64,000 bases of DNA from Serinicoccus chungangensis (GTDB taxonomy: Bacteria > Actinomycetota > Actinomycetes > Actinomycetales > Dermatophilaceae): positions 744,001 through 808,000 of the forward strand of contig NZ_CP040887.1 of NCBI RefSeq assembly GCF_006337125.1, read 5' to 3'. Position 1 is the stretch's first letter. Each line of letters opens with the position of its first letter. The position numbers and the translations under genes were made by a program. Below, one piece after another: positions 1 through 8,706 of the stretch. The notes beneath the pieces were generated by a model that was not told the origin of the DNA, ran no database searches, and saw only the letters and a list, made by a program, of their open reading frames with translations.

Positions 1-391
1 CAAGGGCCACCCGGTCGACGACCCGGAGACCATCGCCACCGCCATCCGCATCGGCAACCCGGCCTCGTGGCCGCAGGCGCTGGCCGCGCAGGAGGAGTCC
101 GGCGGGGTCATCGAGGCGGTGACCGACGAGGAGATCCTCGCGGCGCACCGGCTGCTGTCCTCGCGCGAGGGGATCTTCGTCGAGCCGGCGTCGGCGGCCT
201 CGGTCGCCGGGCTGCTCAAGCGGCACGCCGCGGGCCAGGTCCCGGCCGGCGCGACGGTCGTCTGCACGGTCACCGGCCACGGCCTCAAGGACCCGCAGTG
301 GGCGCTCAAGGGTGCCGACGGCAGCGACGTCGACCCGGTGCGCGTCCAGGTGGACGTCGTGAGCGTCGCCGACGCCCTCGGGCTGGAGTGA
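1..391 (+). CDS. thrC: Threonine synthase, C-terminal part
   Basis: This is the 3' end of a gene that begins before the window; the reading frame is open from base 2 to a TGA at 389-391. The visible residues (about 129) match the C-terminal part of pyridoxal-phosphate-dependent threonine synthase, with '[11 protein letters not shown]' and '[12 protein letters not shown]', both typical of the family. The enzyme converts O-phosphohomoserine to threonine in the cytoplasm. The stop codon overlaps the ATG of thrB (TGATG), so the two are almost surely one translationally coupled operon, probably preceded by hom outside the window. The start and the catalytic lysine cannot be seen. Confidence 0.93.
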   Translation, partial: KGHPVDDPETIATAIRIGNPASWPQALAAQEESGGVIEAVTDEEILAAHRLLSSREGIFVEPASAASVAGLLKRHAAGQVPAGATVVCTVTGHGLKDPQWALKGADGSDVDPVRVQVDVVSVADALGLE

Positions 392-1344
392 TGGCCGCGC
401 TGGCCCCGGGCGCGGGCGCCCGGGTGCGGGTCCCCGCGAGCAGCGCCAACCTCGGCCCCGGTTTCGACAGCGTCGGCCTCGCCCTCGGGCTCTGGGACGA
501 GTATGCCGTCGAGGTCCTCCCCGACGCCGGTCACCTCGAGGTGGTGCTCGCCGGGCAGGGTGCGGGCGAGCTGCCCACGGACGGGCGGCACCTCGTCGCG
601 GCCCGGCTGCGGGAGGCGCTGGAGGCGTGCGGCGTGACCTGGCTGGACGGCTACGGGCTGCGGCTGACCTGCGCCAACACCATCCCCATGTCGGCGGGGA
701 TGGGCAGCTCGGCCTCGGCGGTCGTCGGCGGGCTCGGGCTGGGCTTCGCCCTCGTCCGCGACGGTGAGCTCACCGAGGCCGACCTGGGCCTGGTCAACAC
801 CCACGCGGGGGTCGCGGAGGGGCACCCGGACAACTCCTCGGCGTCGGTGTGGGGGGGCCTCACGGTGTCGTGGATGCCCGGCCCGCAGGTCGTCCGCACC
901 GCCCGCCCCACGGTCCACCCCGACGTGGTGCCGGTGGTGCTGGTGCCCGCGGACCACCGGCTCGACACCGCCACGGCGCGGGCCGTGCTCGGCCCGTCGG
1001 TGGCGCGGCCCGACGCGGTGCGCCAGGCGGGCCGTGCCGCCCTGCTCGTGCACGCGCTCACCACGGAGCCGTCGCTGCTGCTCGACGCCACGAGCGACTG
1101 GCTGCACCAGGAGCAGCGGCGGGCGGCCTACCCGGTGACCATGGGGGCGGTCGACACGCTGCGCGGGCTGGGCCACGCCGCCGTCGTCTCCGGCGCCGGC
1201 CCGACCGTGCTCTGCCTCACGACGACCGACCTGGCCCCCACCGTCGTCGCCGAGGCCCGCACGTGGGGCCGCGGATGGCGCGTCCTGACCCCCGGCATAC
1301 CGGCGCAGGGCCTGCACGTGCCCGCCACCCCGGCACCGCGCTGA
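391..1344 (+). CDS. thrB: Homoserine kinase
   Basis: GHMP-family kinase of 317 residues, normal length for ThrB. It phosphorylates homoserine with ATP to give O-phosphohomoserine, the substrate of the upstream ThrC. The N-terminal block 'VPASSANLGPGFDS' and the GHMP phosphate loop 'PMSAGMGSSASA' (about residues 98-109) are intact, followed by 'GVAEGHPDN' and a C-terminal 'SGAGPTVLCL' glycine-rich block. The ATG at 391 overlaps the thrC stop, which fixes the start and implies coupling. The gene ends in a compact hairpin shared with the convergent SGNH hydrolase gene. One ATA isoleucine codon (rare in this genome) lies within a GGCATACC word. Confidence 0.95.
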   Translation: MAALAPGAGARVRVPASSANLGPGFDSVGLALGLWDEYAVEVLPDAGHLEVVLAGQGAGELPTDGRHLVAARLREALEACGVTWLDGYGLRLTCANTIPMSAGMGSSASAVVGGLGLGFALVRDGELTEADLGLVNTHAGVAEGHPDNSSASVWGGLTVSWMPGPQVVRTARPTVHPDVVPVVLVPADHRLDTATARAVLGPSVARPDAVRQAGRAALLVHALTTEPSLLLDATSDWLHQEQRRAAYPVTMGAVDTLRGLGHAAVVSGAGPTVLCLTTTDLAPTVVAEARTWGRGWRVLTPGIPAQGLHVPATPAPR

Positions 1345-1357
1345 GGCGGCCTCAGCG
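1339..1357. terminator. Hairpin containing two facing stop codons
   Basis: A perfect inverted repeat of two 9-base arms around one base. The left arm contains the thrB TGA and the right arm contains the TGA of the convergent SGNH hydrolase gene. It could act as a short bidirectional terminator; there is no T-run. Confidence 0.45.
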
Positions 1358-2146
1358 CAGGCGCTGCGGCGCGATGGCCGCGGTCAGCGCCGCGGCGTAG
1401 GTCTCCTGCCCCTTGGCGGTCGGGTGGAACGTGGTGGGGTCGACCCACGGGTCGGCGGCGTTGACGCCGTGGCCCTCGAACCTACGCACCACGTCGACGT
1501 AGACGAAGCCCCGCCGCCGGGCGGCGGCCTCGATCGTCGCGTCGAGCAGGTCGGCGCCCTCGTTGAGCGCCTCCTGCTCCTCGGGCGAGGCGTTCGCGAA
1601 GGCGCCGGCCTCCGGGGTGAAGAGGTGCGGGTAGCCGATGACCACCACGTGCGCGTCCGGGGCCGCCTGCTCGACCGCGGTGAAGGCCGCGTCCAGGCGG
1701 GCCGGGAGCAGCCCCTGGACGAGCAGCCGGGAGCCGGCGACGGCCTGCGCGCAGGTCGGGTCGTCCAGCAGCAGGCAGGCCCCGATCGCCTGGGTCCAGC
1801 CGATGTCGTTGCCGCCGATGGTGAGGGTCACGAGGTCGGTGTCGGCGTCCAGCGCGGGCAGCTGCGCGGCGAGGTCGGCGGTCGTGGCGCCGCTGCAGGC
1901 GACGAAGTCGTCCAGCGCGATCCGCTTGCGGCCGTCCAGCCGCAGCGGCGCGGCCGCGTCGGTGCGGGCGCACCCCTCGCCGCCCTCCAGCGCGGTCCCG
2001 GCGCCGAAGCCGGCGGCGTAGGAGTCGCCGAGCGCGTCGTAGACGGCCTCGTCAGGGGCGGCCGAGGCCGGGGCCGCCAGGCTCAGACCCATCCCCAGCG
2101 CGAGGGTGCCGAGGGTGGCCACGGCCAGCCGGGTGCGGGTGCTCAT
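1352..2146 (-). CDS. Secreted SGNH/GDSL-family hydrolase
   Basis: 264 residues with a clear Sec signal peptide: basic N-terminus, hydrophobic core and an 'ASAAPDE' cleavage region near residue 30. The mature part carries the SGNH blocks: 'ALGDSYAAG' (block I nucleophile Ser), 'CSGATTADL', 'LTIGGNDIG' (block III Asn) and 'TTFHPTAKGQ' (block V His). This matches extracellular lipases/esterases of the Streptomyces type, which cleave acyl esters outside the cell; the substrate cannot be told. A TAGGTT hexamer lies 6 bases before the ATG, suggesting a leaderless transcript. Convergent with thrB, with only 7 bases between stops. Confidence 0.85.
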   Translation of the reverse strand: MSTRTRLAVATLGTLALGMGLSLAAPASAAPDEAVYDALGDSYAAGFGAGTALEGGEGCARTDAAAPLRLDGRKRIALDDFVACSGATTADLAAQLPALDADTDLVTLTIGGNDIGWTQAIGACLLLDDPTCAQAVAGSRLLVQGLLPARLDAAFTAVEQAAPDAHVVVIGYPHLFTPEAGAFANASPEEQEALNEGADLLDATIEAAARRRGFVYVDVVRRFEGHGVNAADPWVDPTTFHPTAKGQETYAAALTAAIAPQRLR

Positions 2147-2152
2147 CCGGCC

Positions 2153-2158
2153 AACCTA
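2153..2158 (-). promoter_or_regulatory. Putative -10 box (TAGGTT) of SGNH hydrolase gene
   Basis: Ends 6 bases before the ATG, so the transcript would start at or next to the start codon. Confidence 0.45.
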
Positions 2159-2211
2159 CTCCCGCGGCGGGGTCCGCGGCAGGTCGGGGCGCTCGCTAGG
2201 CTGGCCCGCGC

Positions 2212-2296
2212 GCGCCCGTGGTGGAACTGGTAGACACGCAGGATTTAGGTTCCTGTGCCTCGCGGTGTGCGGGTTCGAGTCCCGCCGGGCGCACCA
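2212..2296 (+). tRNA. tRNA-Leu (anticodon TAG)
   Basis: The 7-bp acceptor stem GCGCCCG/CGGGCGC, a D arm, anticodon stem CAGGA/TCCTG with loop TTTAGGT (anticodon TAG), a long class-II variable arm and a T arm with GGTTCGAGT can all be folded. The CCA end is encoded. A TAGGCT hexamer at 2197-2202 is a likely -10 box. Confidence 0.96.
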
Positions 2297-2334
2297 GCGG
2301 CGACACCCTGCGTCCCGCGCGCGGCGGTCTCGAC

Positions 2335-2820
2335 TCAGGCCGGCCCGCCGGGGAGCTCCACCCCGAGCTGCCGGGCGAGCGAGGCGACGTGGCCCTTGGC
2401 CCGCACGTTGTACTTCGCCACCTCGACGACCCCCTGCTCGTCGAGGACGAAGGTCGAGCGGATGACGCCGACCACCGTCCTGCCGTAGTTCTTCTTCTCG
2501 CCGTAGGCGCCGTAGGCGGTGAGCATCTGCTTGTCCTCGTCGGAGACGAGCGGGAAGGGCAGGCCCTCCTGCTCCGCGAAGCGCGCCAGCTTCTCGACGG
2601 GGTCGGGGGAGACGCCGACGACGGCATACCCCTCGCGGGTGAAGACCGCCTCGTTGTCGCGGAAGTCGCAGGCCTGCGTCGTGCACCCGGGCGTCATCGC
2701 CGCGGGGTAGACGTAGAGGACGACCTTGCGCCCGGCCAGGTCGGCGAGGCTGAGCCGGGAGCCGTCGGCGGTGGGCAGGGTCCAGGCGGGGGCGGGCTGA
2801 CCGGGCTCGAGGCGCATCAT
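2335..2820 (-). CDS. bcp: Thioredoxin-dependent peroxiredoxin, Bcp/PrxQ type
   Basis: 161 residues. Reduces hydroperoxides in the cytoplasm using a peroxidatic cysteine. The sequence opens with 'PGQPAPAWTLPTADG' and has the active-site motif 'TPGCTTQACDFRD', containing the peroxidatic Cys and a second Cys five residues later, as in atypical two-Cys PrxQ. I chose the ATG at 2820 because AAAGG lies about 5 bases upstream on the coding strand; upstream codons in the frame are not conserved-looking and would overlap corA. Two ATGs are adjacent, so 2817 is equally possible. It is divergent from corA with about 30 bases between starts. Its 3' end lies 38 bases from tRNA-Leu. Confidence 0.9.
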   Translation of the reverse strand: MMRLEPGQPAPAWTLPTADGSRLSLADLAGRKVVLYVYPAAMTPGCTTQACDFRDNEAVFTREGYAVVGVSPDPVEKLARFAEQEGLPFPLVSDEDKQMLTAYGAYGEKKNYGRTVVGVIRSTFVLDEQGVVEVAKYNVRAKGHVASLARQLGVELPGGPA

Positions 2821-2851
2821 GGTGACCTTTCGGACGGGGCGGGCGTGCTGG

Positions 2852-3889
2852 ATGATCGTCTCAGACCTCGACCCCGACCGGGAGGATGCCACCGAGGTGA
2901 TCGTCGACCAGGCCGTCTACCGTGACGGCGTCCGAGAGTCCTGCGACGTCGACACGCTCGCGCACGAGCTGGAGCGGCTGCGCGCCGACGGCGCTCCCGA
3001 CCACGACTTCCTCTGGATCGGCCTCAAGGACCCCACGCCCGAGGAGTTCGAGGTGGTCCGTCGCGCTCTCGACCTGCACCCGCTGGCGGTGGAGGACGCC
3101 CTGGACGGCGACCAGCGGGCCAAGCTCGAGGTCTACGACACCGGCATCTACGCCGTCGTCAAGACGCTCGACTACGACCCCGCGACCTCCGACATCGAGA
3201 CCGGGGAGGTCAGCGTCATCCTCGGCCCGCACGTGGCCGTGACCCTGCGCCACGGCGAGGTCGCCCCGCTGCGCGGGGTGCGGCAGCGGATGGAGCAGGA
3301 GCGCGAGCAGGCCCTGCTCTCCTACGGCCCGCTGTCGGTGCTGCACGGGGTCCTGGACACGGTGGTCGACACCTACGGAGCCATCGACACCGCCGTCGCG
3401 GACGACCTGGAGACCATCGAGCGCGACGTCTTCGGCGGCGGCAACCGGACCCACTCCACGACGATCTACCGGCTCAAGCGGGAGGTGCTCGAGTTCCGGC
3501 GGGCGGCGACCCCGCTGGGCCCGGTCCTCGCCTCCCTGACGCACGACAAGGACCTGGTCCGCAGCCGGGAGCTGCGGCTGCACTTCCGCGACGTCGCCGA
3601 CCACCTGGCCGCGGTCCTGCAGGACGTCGAGAGCTACGACACGCTCCTCAGCGACATCCTCGGCGCGCACCTCTCGCAGATCGGGGTGCAGCAGAACGCC
3701 GACATGCGCCGGATCTCGGCCTGGGCCGCGATGATCGCCGTCCCCACCCTCGTGGCGGGCATCTACGGGATGAACTTCGACCGGATGCCCGAGCTGCACT
3801 GGGCGCTGGGCTACCCCATGGCGCTCGGGGTGATGGCGCTCGCGGTCGGCCTGCTCCACCGCGCCTTCCGCCGGTCCGGGTGGTTGTAG
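2852..3889 (+). CDS. corA: CorA-family magnesium/cobalt transporter
   Basis: 345 residues. A large N-terminal cytoplasmic domain is followed by two C-terminal membrane helices. The signature 'YGMNFDRMPE' (GMN motif at the end of the first helix) is present near residue 310. CorA forms pentameric Mg2+ channels. I chose the ATG at 2852 rather than 2819 because the earlier start would overlap the divergent bcp start and its extra residues look non-native. No riboswitch or regulatory leader is visible in the short divergent gap. Confidence 0.9.
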   Translation: MIVSDLDPDREDATEVIVDQAVYRDGVRESCDVDTLAHELERLRADGAPDHDFLWIGLKDPTPEEFEVVRRALDLHPLAVEDALDGDQRAKLEVYDTGIYAVVKTLDYDPATSDIETGEVSVILGPHVAVTLRHGEVAPLRGVRQRMEQEREQALLSYGPLSVLHGVLDTVVDTYGAIDTAVADDLETIERDVFGGGNRTHSTTIYRLKREVLEFRRAATPLGPVLASLTHDKDLVRSRELRLHFRDVADHLAAVLQDVESYDTLLSDILGAHLSQIGVQQNADMRRISAWAAMIAVPTLVAGIYGMNFDRMPELHWALGYPMALGVMALAVGLLHRAFRRSGWL

Positions 3890-3985
3890 GCCGGGGGGTC
3901 GTTCGGCGGCGCCCGTGGTGCCCGGGTGCGTTATCGTCTGCGGGAGGAACGACCACCGACCCACGACCCAAGGGACCCTCTGCTG

Positions 3986-4264
3986 ATGGCCAACACGCAG
4001 CCTGCTCGCTCCGTCAAGGAGATCGAGGCCGACATCGCGGCGACCCGCAGCCGCCTCGCGCGCACCGTCGACGAGCTGACCTACCGCGTCAGCCCCGACA
4101 CCATCAAGGCCAACACGATCGCCACGATCAAGGGCAAGGTCGAGAGCGCCACCCTGGACGCCGAGGGCAACCCGAGGTATGACCGGCTCGCCACCGCCCT
4201 GGGCGGTGTCGCCGCCGTGGCGCTCGCCCTGGGCGGGCTGCGGCGCATCTTCTACCGCGGCTGA
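3986..4264 (+). CDS. DUF3618 membrane-associated protein
   Basis: A small protein of 92 residues. The motif 'EIEADIAATRSRLARTVDEL' (residues 10-29) is typical of DUF3618, a family common in Actinobacteria. A C-terminal hydrophobic stretch, 'GGVAAVALALGGLRRIF', is a probable membrane anchor. The function is not established. An AAGGGA about 10 bases upstream supports the ATG at 3986. TATCGT at 3932-3937 may be its -10 box. It is convergent with the copper ATPase gene, with 6 bases between the stops and a stop-codon hairpin. Confidence 0.8.
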   Translation: MANTQPARSVKEIEADIAATRSRLARTVDELTYRVSPDTIKANTIATIKGKVESATLDAEGNPRYDRLATALGGVAAVALALGGLRRIFYRG

Positions 4265-4277
4265 GGCCGGTCAGCCG
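4258..4277. terminator. Hairpin containing two facing stop codons
   Basis: CGGCTGA and TCAGCCG pair around GGCCGG. The arms include the TGA of the DUF3618 gene and the complementary TCA of the copper ATPase stop. No T-run. Confidence 0.45.
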
Positions 4278-6373
4278 GCCCCGAGCACCCGACGGGCGCT
4301 GGCCTCGGGGGAGAGGTCCAGGCGCCGCAGCAGCTGGGCGTTGAGGGCGACGACCACCGTCGAGGCCGACATGAGCAGGGCTCCCACGCTCATCGGCAGC
4401 ACGAACCCGACGGGCGCGAGCACGCCGGCCGCGAGGGGGACGGCGAGCAGGTTGTAGCCCGCGGCCCACCAGAGGTTCTGGGTCATCCTCCGGTAGCTGG
4501 CCCGGGACAGGTCCATCACCGCCAGCACCGACCGGGGGTCGGAACTGGCGAGCACGACCCCTGCGGAGCCGATCGCCACGTCGGTGCCGGCACCGATCGC
4601 GAGGCCCACGTCGGCCTGGGCGAGCGCCGGCGCGTCGTTGACGCCGTCGCCGACCATCGCCACCGTGCGCCCCTCGCCCTGCAGCTCGGCGACCTTCGTC
4701 GACTTGTCCTCCGGGCGGACGCCGGCGAAGACCCGGTCGACGCCCAGCTCCTGCGCCACGGCGTCGGCCACCGCCTGCGCGTCACCGGTGAGCATGACGA
4801 CGTCCACCCCTGCCGTGTGCAGGGCGTCGACCGCCTCGCGGGACTCGGGCCGGATGCCGTCGGCGAGGCGCAGGGCGCCGACCACCTCCCCGTCGGCGAC
4901 GGCGTGGAGGATGATCGCCCCGTCCGCACGCCACCGCTGCGCCACGTCGAGCTCGCGCAGCCCCTCCTCCTCCAGCAGCGCCGGGCCGCCGACCTGCACC
5001 GTCACCCCGTCGACGACGGCACGGACGCCGACCGCCGGGGAGGAGGAGAAGTCGCCCGACCGGGGCACGTCGAGATCGCGCTCGGTCGCGGCGCCGACGA
5101 TCGCCCGGGCGAGGGGGTGCTCGCTGTCCGCCTCGGCGGCGGCCGCCAGGCGCAGGACGTCCTCCTCGCTGCGCTCGCCGGCGGGCTCGACGGCCGTCAC
5201 GGTCGGCTCACCCCGGGTGAGCGTCCCCGTCTTGTCGAAGAGCACCGTGTCGACCGAGCGCATGGTCTCCAGCGCCATCCGGTCGGTGACGAGGACCCCG
5301 CCCCGCGCCGCACGCTCGGTGGCGATCGAGACGACGAGCGGGATCGCCAGACCCAGCGCGTGCGGGCAGGCGATGACGAGGACGGTGATCGCGCGCACCA
5401 CGGCGGCGTCGGGCATACCGAGGGAGGACCACACGACCGCGGTGACGACCGCGGCACCCAGGGCGAACCAGAACAACCACGCGGCCGCCCGGTCGGCGAG
5501 CCGCTGGGTGCGGGTGGAGGAGGACTGCGCCTCGGAGACGAGCTTCTGGATGCCGGCGAGCGTGGTCTCGTCCCCCGTCGCGGTGACCTCGACCCGCAGG
5601 CCGGAGTCGGTCGCCACGGTGCCGGCCACGACGTCGTCGCCCTGCTCGCGGCGCACCGGGGTGGACTCGCCGGTCACCATCGACTCGTCCATGCTCGCCG
5701 AGCCGTCGACGATCCGGCCGTCGGCCGGCACCGAGGCGCCCGGCCGGACCACCACCACGTCGCCGACCTGCAGGTCGGCGGGGGCGACGGTGACCGTGGT
5801 GTCGCCCTCGACCCGCTCCGCCTCGTCCGGCAGCAGCGCCGCCAGCGAGTCGAGGGCCGAGCTTGTGGCCGCCAGCGACCGCATCTCGACCCAGTGACCC
5901 AGCAGCATGATGACGACGAGCAGCGCCAGCTCCCACCAGAAGTCCAGCCGCTCGTCGAGCACCCCGAGGGTGGACCCCCACGACGCGAGGAAGGCGACGG
6001 TGATGGCCATGCCGATGAGCAGCATCATCCCCGGTCGGCGGTCACGGATCTCCGAGACCGCGCCGGTGAGGAAGGGGCGCCCGCCCCAGAGGTAGATGAC
6101 CGTGCCGAGGACGGGGGAGACCCAGCTCAGGCCCGGCAGGTCGGGCAGCTCGTAGCCCAGCAGGTGCCCGAACATCCGGCTGGCGAGCACGGTCGGCACC
6201 GACAGGACCAGCATCAGCCAGAAGAGCCACCGGAACTGCGCGACGTGGTCGCCGTGGCCGCCCCCGTGGCCGTCGTGGCCACCCCCGTGGCCGTGGTCGC
6301 CGCCGTAGTGGTCCTGGGCGGGAGCAGGGGCGTCCTCGCCCGGTGACGTCTGGTGCGTGGTGTCGTGCTGCAT
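4271..6373 (-). CDS. copB: Copper-exporting P1B-type ATPase, CopB subtype
   Basis: 700 residues with all P-type ATPase hallmarks: phosphorylation site 'DKTGTLTRGEP', actuator 'VTGESTPV', hinge 'GDGVNDAPAL'. The membrane motif is 'ACPHALGLAIP' (CPH, not CPC), which marks the CopB/P1B-3 group associated with Cu2+ or Ag+ export. Residues 20-43 are a His/Gly-rich metal-binding tail instead of CXXC domains. It sits behind a near-ideal CsoR-type operator, so it is likely derepressed by copper; no csoR gene lies in this window. The ATG is embedded in GGTATGCAG. Confidence 0.93.
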   Translation of the reverse strand: MQHDTTHQTSPGEDAPAPAQDHYGGDHGHGGGHDGHGGGHGDHVAQFRWLFWLMLVLSVPTVLASRMFGHLLGYELPDLPGLSWVSPVLGTVIYLWGGRPFLTGAVSEIRDRRPGMMLLIGMAITVAFLASWGSTLGVLDERLDFWWELALLVVIMLLGHWVEMRSLAATSSALDSLAALLPDEAERVEGDTTVTVAPADLQVGDVVVVRPGASVPADGRIVDGSASMDESMVTGESTPVRREQGDDVVAGTVATDSGLRVEVTATGDETTLAGIQKLVSEAQSSSTRTQRLADRAAAWLFWFALGAAVVTAVVWSSLGMPDAAVVRAITVLVIACPHALGLAIPLVVSIATERAARGGVLVTDRMALETMRSVDTVLFDKTGTLTRGEPTVTAVEPAGERSEEDVLRLAAAAEADSEHPLARAIVGAATERDLDVPRSGDFSSSPAVGVRAVVDGVTVQVGGPALLEEEGLRELDVAQRWRADGAIILHAVADGEVVGALRLADGIRPESREAVDALHTAGVDVVMLTGDAQAVADAVAQELGVDRVFAGVRPEDKSTKVAELQGEGRTVAMVGDGVNDAPALAQADVGLAIGAGTDVAIGSAGVVLASSDPRSVLAVMDLSRASYRRMTQNLWWAAGYNLLAVPLAAGVLAPVGFVLPMSVGALLMSASTVVVALNAQLLRRLDLSPEASARRVLGAG

Positions 6374-6382
6374 ACCGCCATC

Positions 6383-6403
6383 GTATACCCCATAGGGGTA
6401 TAC
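6383..6403. promoter_or_regulatory. CsoR-like copper operator
   Basis: A perfect inverted repeat with 9-base arms: GTATACCCC, spacer ATA, GGGGTATAC. This is the form of CsoR operators in Actinobacteria. It lies 10 bases upstream of the copB start and would overlap its promoter. No supported gene starts on the other side within 80 bases. Confidence 0.8.
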
Positions 6404-6488
6404 TTGAAGGGCGGGAGGACCTGCGTGGGAGGTGGTGACAGGTGGGGTGTGCGGGTCGCTCGGGGGCGGTGACGCCCGCGCGGGTCGC

Positions 6489-6959
6489 TCAGGCCTCGGT
6501 GCCGCGGACGGTCAGCGCCGGGCGGGCCCCGGTGACGTGCTCCGGCAGGACCAGGCCCATCGCGGTGCCGTGGCCCAGGCGCGGCGCGACCAGCACCGTG
6601 TCGCCGACCACGAGCCCGGTCGTCGTCCCGGGCAGGACCACCCGCACCGTGACGTCGCCGTCTCCCAGGACGACGGTCTGGCGGCCGTCCTCGGACCGGG
6701 CCGTGTGGAGCACCTCGGCCCGCTGGACCGGGCCGTGCGGGCGCCGCACCCAGAGGGCTCCGAGCAGGAGGTACTGCACCAGCGCGATGGCGACCAGCAC
6801 GACGGCGCCGAAGGTCAGGGCGTCGGTCAGGGAGCGGTCCAGCAGCCAGACCTGGATGCCGACGTAGCCGAGGTAGAGCGTCACGAAGGTCGCCGCGAGG
6901 AGGACGCGCACGCGCCGCGCCTCAGCCCGCAGCACCTCCCTGGCGCGCTCCTCGCTCAC
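6489..6959 (-). CDS. Two-helix membrane protein of unknown function
   Basis: 156 residues that I do not recognise. A basic, helical N-terminus leads into two membrane segments (about residues 22-42 and 48-70), followed by a beta-rich soluble domain with 'VVGDTVLVAPRLGHG'. The same layout and a matching phrase occur in the upstream gene, whose stop overlaps this ATG by 4 bases (ATGA), so the two are translationally coupled and probably paralogues. They lie downstream of tdh-kbl on the same strand. The soluble part may be a small barrel domain, but I cannot assign it. Confidence 0.7.
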   Translation of the reverse strand: MSEERAREVLRAEARRVRVLLAATFVTLYLGYVGIQVWLLDRSLTDALTFGAVVLVAIALVQYLLLGALWVRRPHGPVQRAEVLHTARSEDGRQTVVLGDGDVTVRVVLPGTTTGLVVGDTVLVAPRLGHGTAMGLVLPEHVTGARPALTVRGTEA

Positions 6960-7483
6960 GAGGGGTGCGACGTGGCGTCGACCGCGACGGCCTCGGTGCG
7001 CGGGCCGAGGACGTCCTGGAGCAGACCGTGGGTCGGCGTCGCCCGGACGAGGACGACGCGCTCGCCGGGGGCGATGCGGGGCGCGGCCCAGACCGGGTCG
7101 CCCTCACCGATGCCGAGGGCCGCCTCGGCACGCCACGTGACCTCGTGGTCGTCGCCGCGGACGGTCAGTCGTCGTCCCTCCTTGGCCGTGACGACGCCCC
7201 GCTCGAGGCTCGTGGTGCCGGTGACGTGCCGTCGACGCCGACGGCGGCGGCTCTCGCCCCAGCCCCAGAGGAGGACGAAGCAGGAGGCGTACACGAGCGA
7301 GAAGAACAGGGCCGAGCCCCAGGACTCGTTGCTGAGGAACCGTTGGAACAGCAGCATGACGAGGGTCAGTCCCACGAACATGGACGCCAGCGTGCCCCAC
7401 ATCCCCAGGGGCTCGGTGCTCCTGCGCAGCCTCGCCAGCGCCCGCTGCTCGTCCTGCCCGGCCATGCTTGTCGCGCCCCTCAT
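6956..7483 (-). CDS. Two-helix membrane protein of unknown function
   Basis: 175 residues, unrecognised. A short cytoplasmic segment, two membrane helices (about residues 28-46 and 55-75), a run of eight arginines just after the second helix, then a beta-rich domain with 'GEGDPVWAAPRIAPGE', which parallels the downstream gene. The start at 7483 has AGGA about 7 bases upstream; a second ATG at 7465 is possible. It begins 22 bases after the kbl stop, so it may be read from the tdh-kbl transcript. The polyarginine stretch probably fixes topology. Confidence 0.7.
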   Translation of the reverse strand: MRGATSMAGQDEQRALARLRRSTEPLGMWGTLASMFVGLTLVMLLFQRFLSNESWGSALFFSLVYASCFVLLWGWGESRRRRRRRHVTGTTSLERGVVTAKEGRRLTVRGDDHEVTWRAEAALGIGEGDPVWAAPRIAPGERVVLVRATPTHGLLQDVLGPRTEAVAVDATSHPS

Positions 7484-7505
7484 CCGGTCGTCCTGCCCGT
7501 CGTGG

Positions 7506-8699
7506 TCAGCCGACCTCGTCCCGCGCCGCGACGAAGGCGTCGACGCAGGCCCGGACGTCCTCCTCGCTGTGCGAGGCGGACAGCTGGACCCGGATGCGGG
7601 CCTGACCCTTGGGGACGACGGGGTAGGAGAAGGCGATGACGTAGACGCCCCGCTCCAGCATCGCGTCGGCGACCTGGCTGGCCCGGCGGGCGCCGTCCTC
7701 CCCGGGGAACATCACCGGCACGATCGGGTGCTCGCCGGGCAGCAGCTCGAAGCCGGCCTCCTCCATGAGGGTGCGGAAGAGGGCGGCGTTGCGTCGCAGC
7801 TGGGCCCGGGGCTCGTCGCTGTCCCGCGCGATCTCCAGCGCCTTGAGCGACCCCGCGACCACGGAGGGCGCGACGGCGTTGGAGAAGAGGTAGGGCCGGG
7901 CACGCTGCTTGAGCAGGTCGACGATCTCGGCGTGGGCCGCGACATACCCGCCGCTGCCGCCCCCGAGCGCCTTGCCGAGCGTGCCGGTCATGATGTCGAC
8001 CCGGTCGACGACGCCGCACGCCTCGTGCGAGCCGCGGCCGCTGTCACCGACGAAGCCGGTCGCGTGGCTGTCGTCCACCATGACCATGGCGCCGAACTCC
8101 TCGGCGAGGTCGCAGATCTGCTCCAGCGGCGCGAGGTAGCCGTCCATCGAGAAGGCGCCGTCGGTCACCACGAGCACCCTCCGGGCGCCGGCGTCGCGCG
8201 CCGCCTCCAGCTGGGTGCGCAGGTCGTCCATGTCCCGGTTGGCGTAGCGGAAGCGCTGGGCCTTGGACAGGCGCACCCCGTCGATGATCGAGGCGTGGTT
8301 GAGCTGGTCAGAGATGATGGCGTCCTCGGGGCCGCAGATGACCTCGAAGATCCCGCCGTTGGCGTCGAAGCAGGACGGGAAGAGGATCGAGTCCTCCATC
8401 CCCGTGAAGTCGGCGATCGCCCGCTCCAGGTCGCGGTGCTGGGTCTGGGTGCCGCAGATGAACCGGACCGAGGCCATGCCGAAGCCCCACTCGTCCAGCG
8501 CCTGCCGGGCGGCGCCGACCACGTCGGGGTGGTCGGCCAGACCCAGGTAGTTGTTGGCGCAGAAGTTGAGCGCCGTCCCCGCCGTCGTCGCGATGTGCGC
8601 GCTCTGGGGCGTGGTGATCTGCCGCTCGGTCTTGGTGAGCCCGTCGGCCTCGATCTGCGCCAGCTCCTGCGCCAGCTGGTCCTTCACGTCCGCGTACAT
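7506..8699 (-). CDS. kbl: Glycine C-acetyltransferase (2-amino-3-ketobutyrate CoA ligase)
   Basis: 397 residues, family-typical length. A pyridoxal-phosphate enzyme that splits 2-amino-3-ketobutyrate with CoA into glycine and acetyl-CoA. Visible motifs include '[12 protein letters not shown]', '[10 protein letters not shown]' and the Schiff-base region '[15 protein letters not shown]'. The start at 8699 is set by AGGAGA four bases upstream; longer versions of the frame lack any such signal. It lies 7 bases after tdh, so the two form an operon for threonine breakdown to glycine. Confidence 0.95.
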   Translation of the reverse strand: MYADVKDQLAQELAQIEADGLTKTERQITTPQSAHIATTAGTALNFCANNYLGLADHPDVVGAARQALDEWGFGMASVRFICGTQTQHRDLERAIADFTGMEDSILFPSCFDANGGIFEVICGPEDAIISDQLNHASIIDGVRLSKAQRFRYANRDMDDLRTQLEAARDAGARRVLVVTDGAFSMDGYLAPLEQICDLAEEFGAMVMVDDSHATGFVGDSGRGSHEACGVVDRVDIMTGTLGKALGGGSGGYVAAHAEIVDLLKQRARPYLFSNAVAPSVVAGSLKALEIARDSDEPRAQLRRNAALFRTLMEEAGFELLPGEHPIVPVMFPGEDGARRASQVADAMLERGVYVIAFSYPVVPKGQARIRVQLSASHSEEDVRACVDAFVAARDEVG

Positions 8700-8706
8700 G
8701 TGTCTC

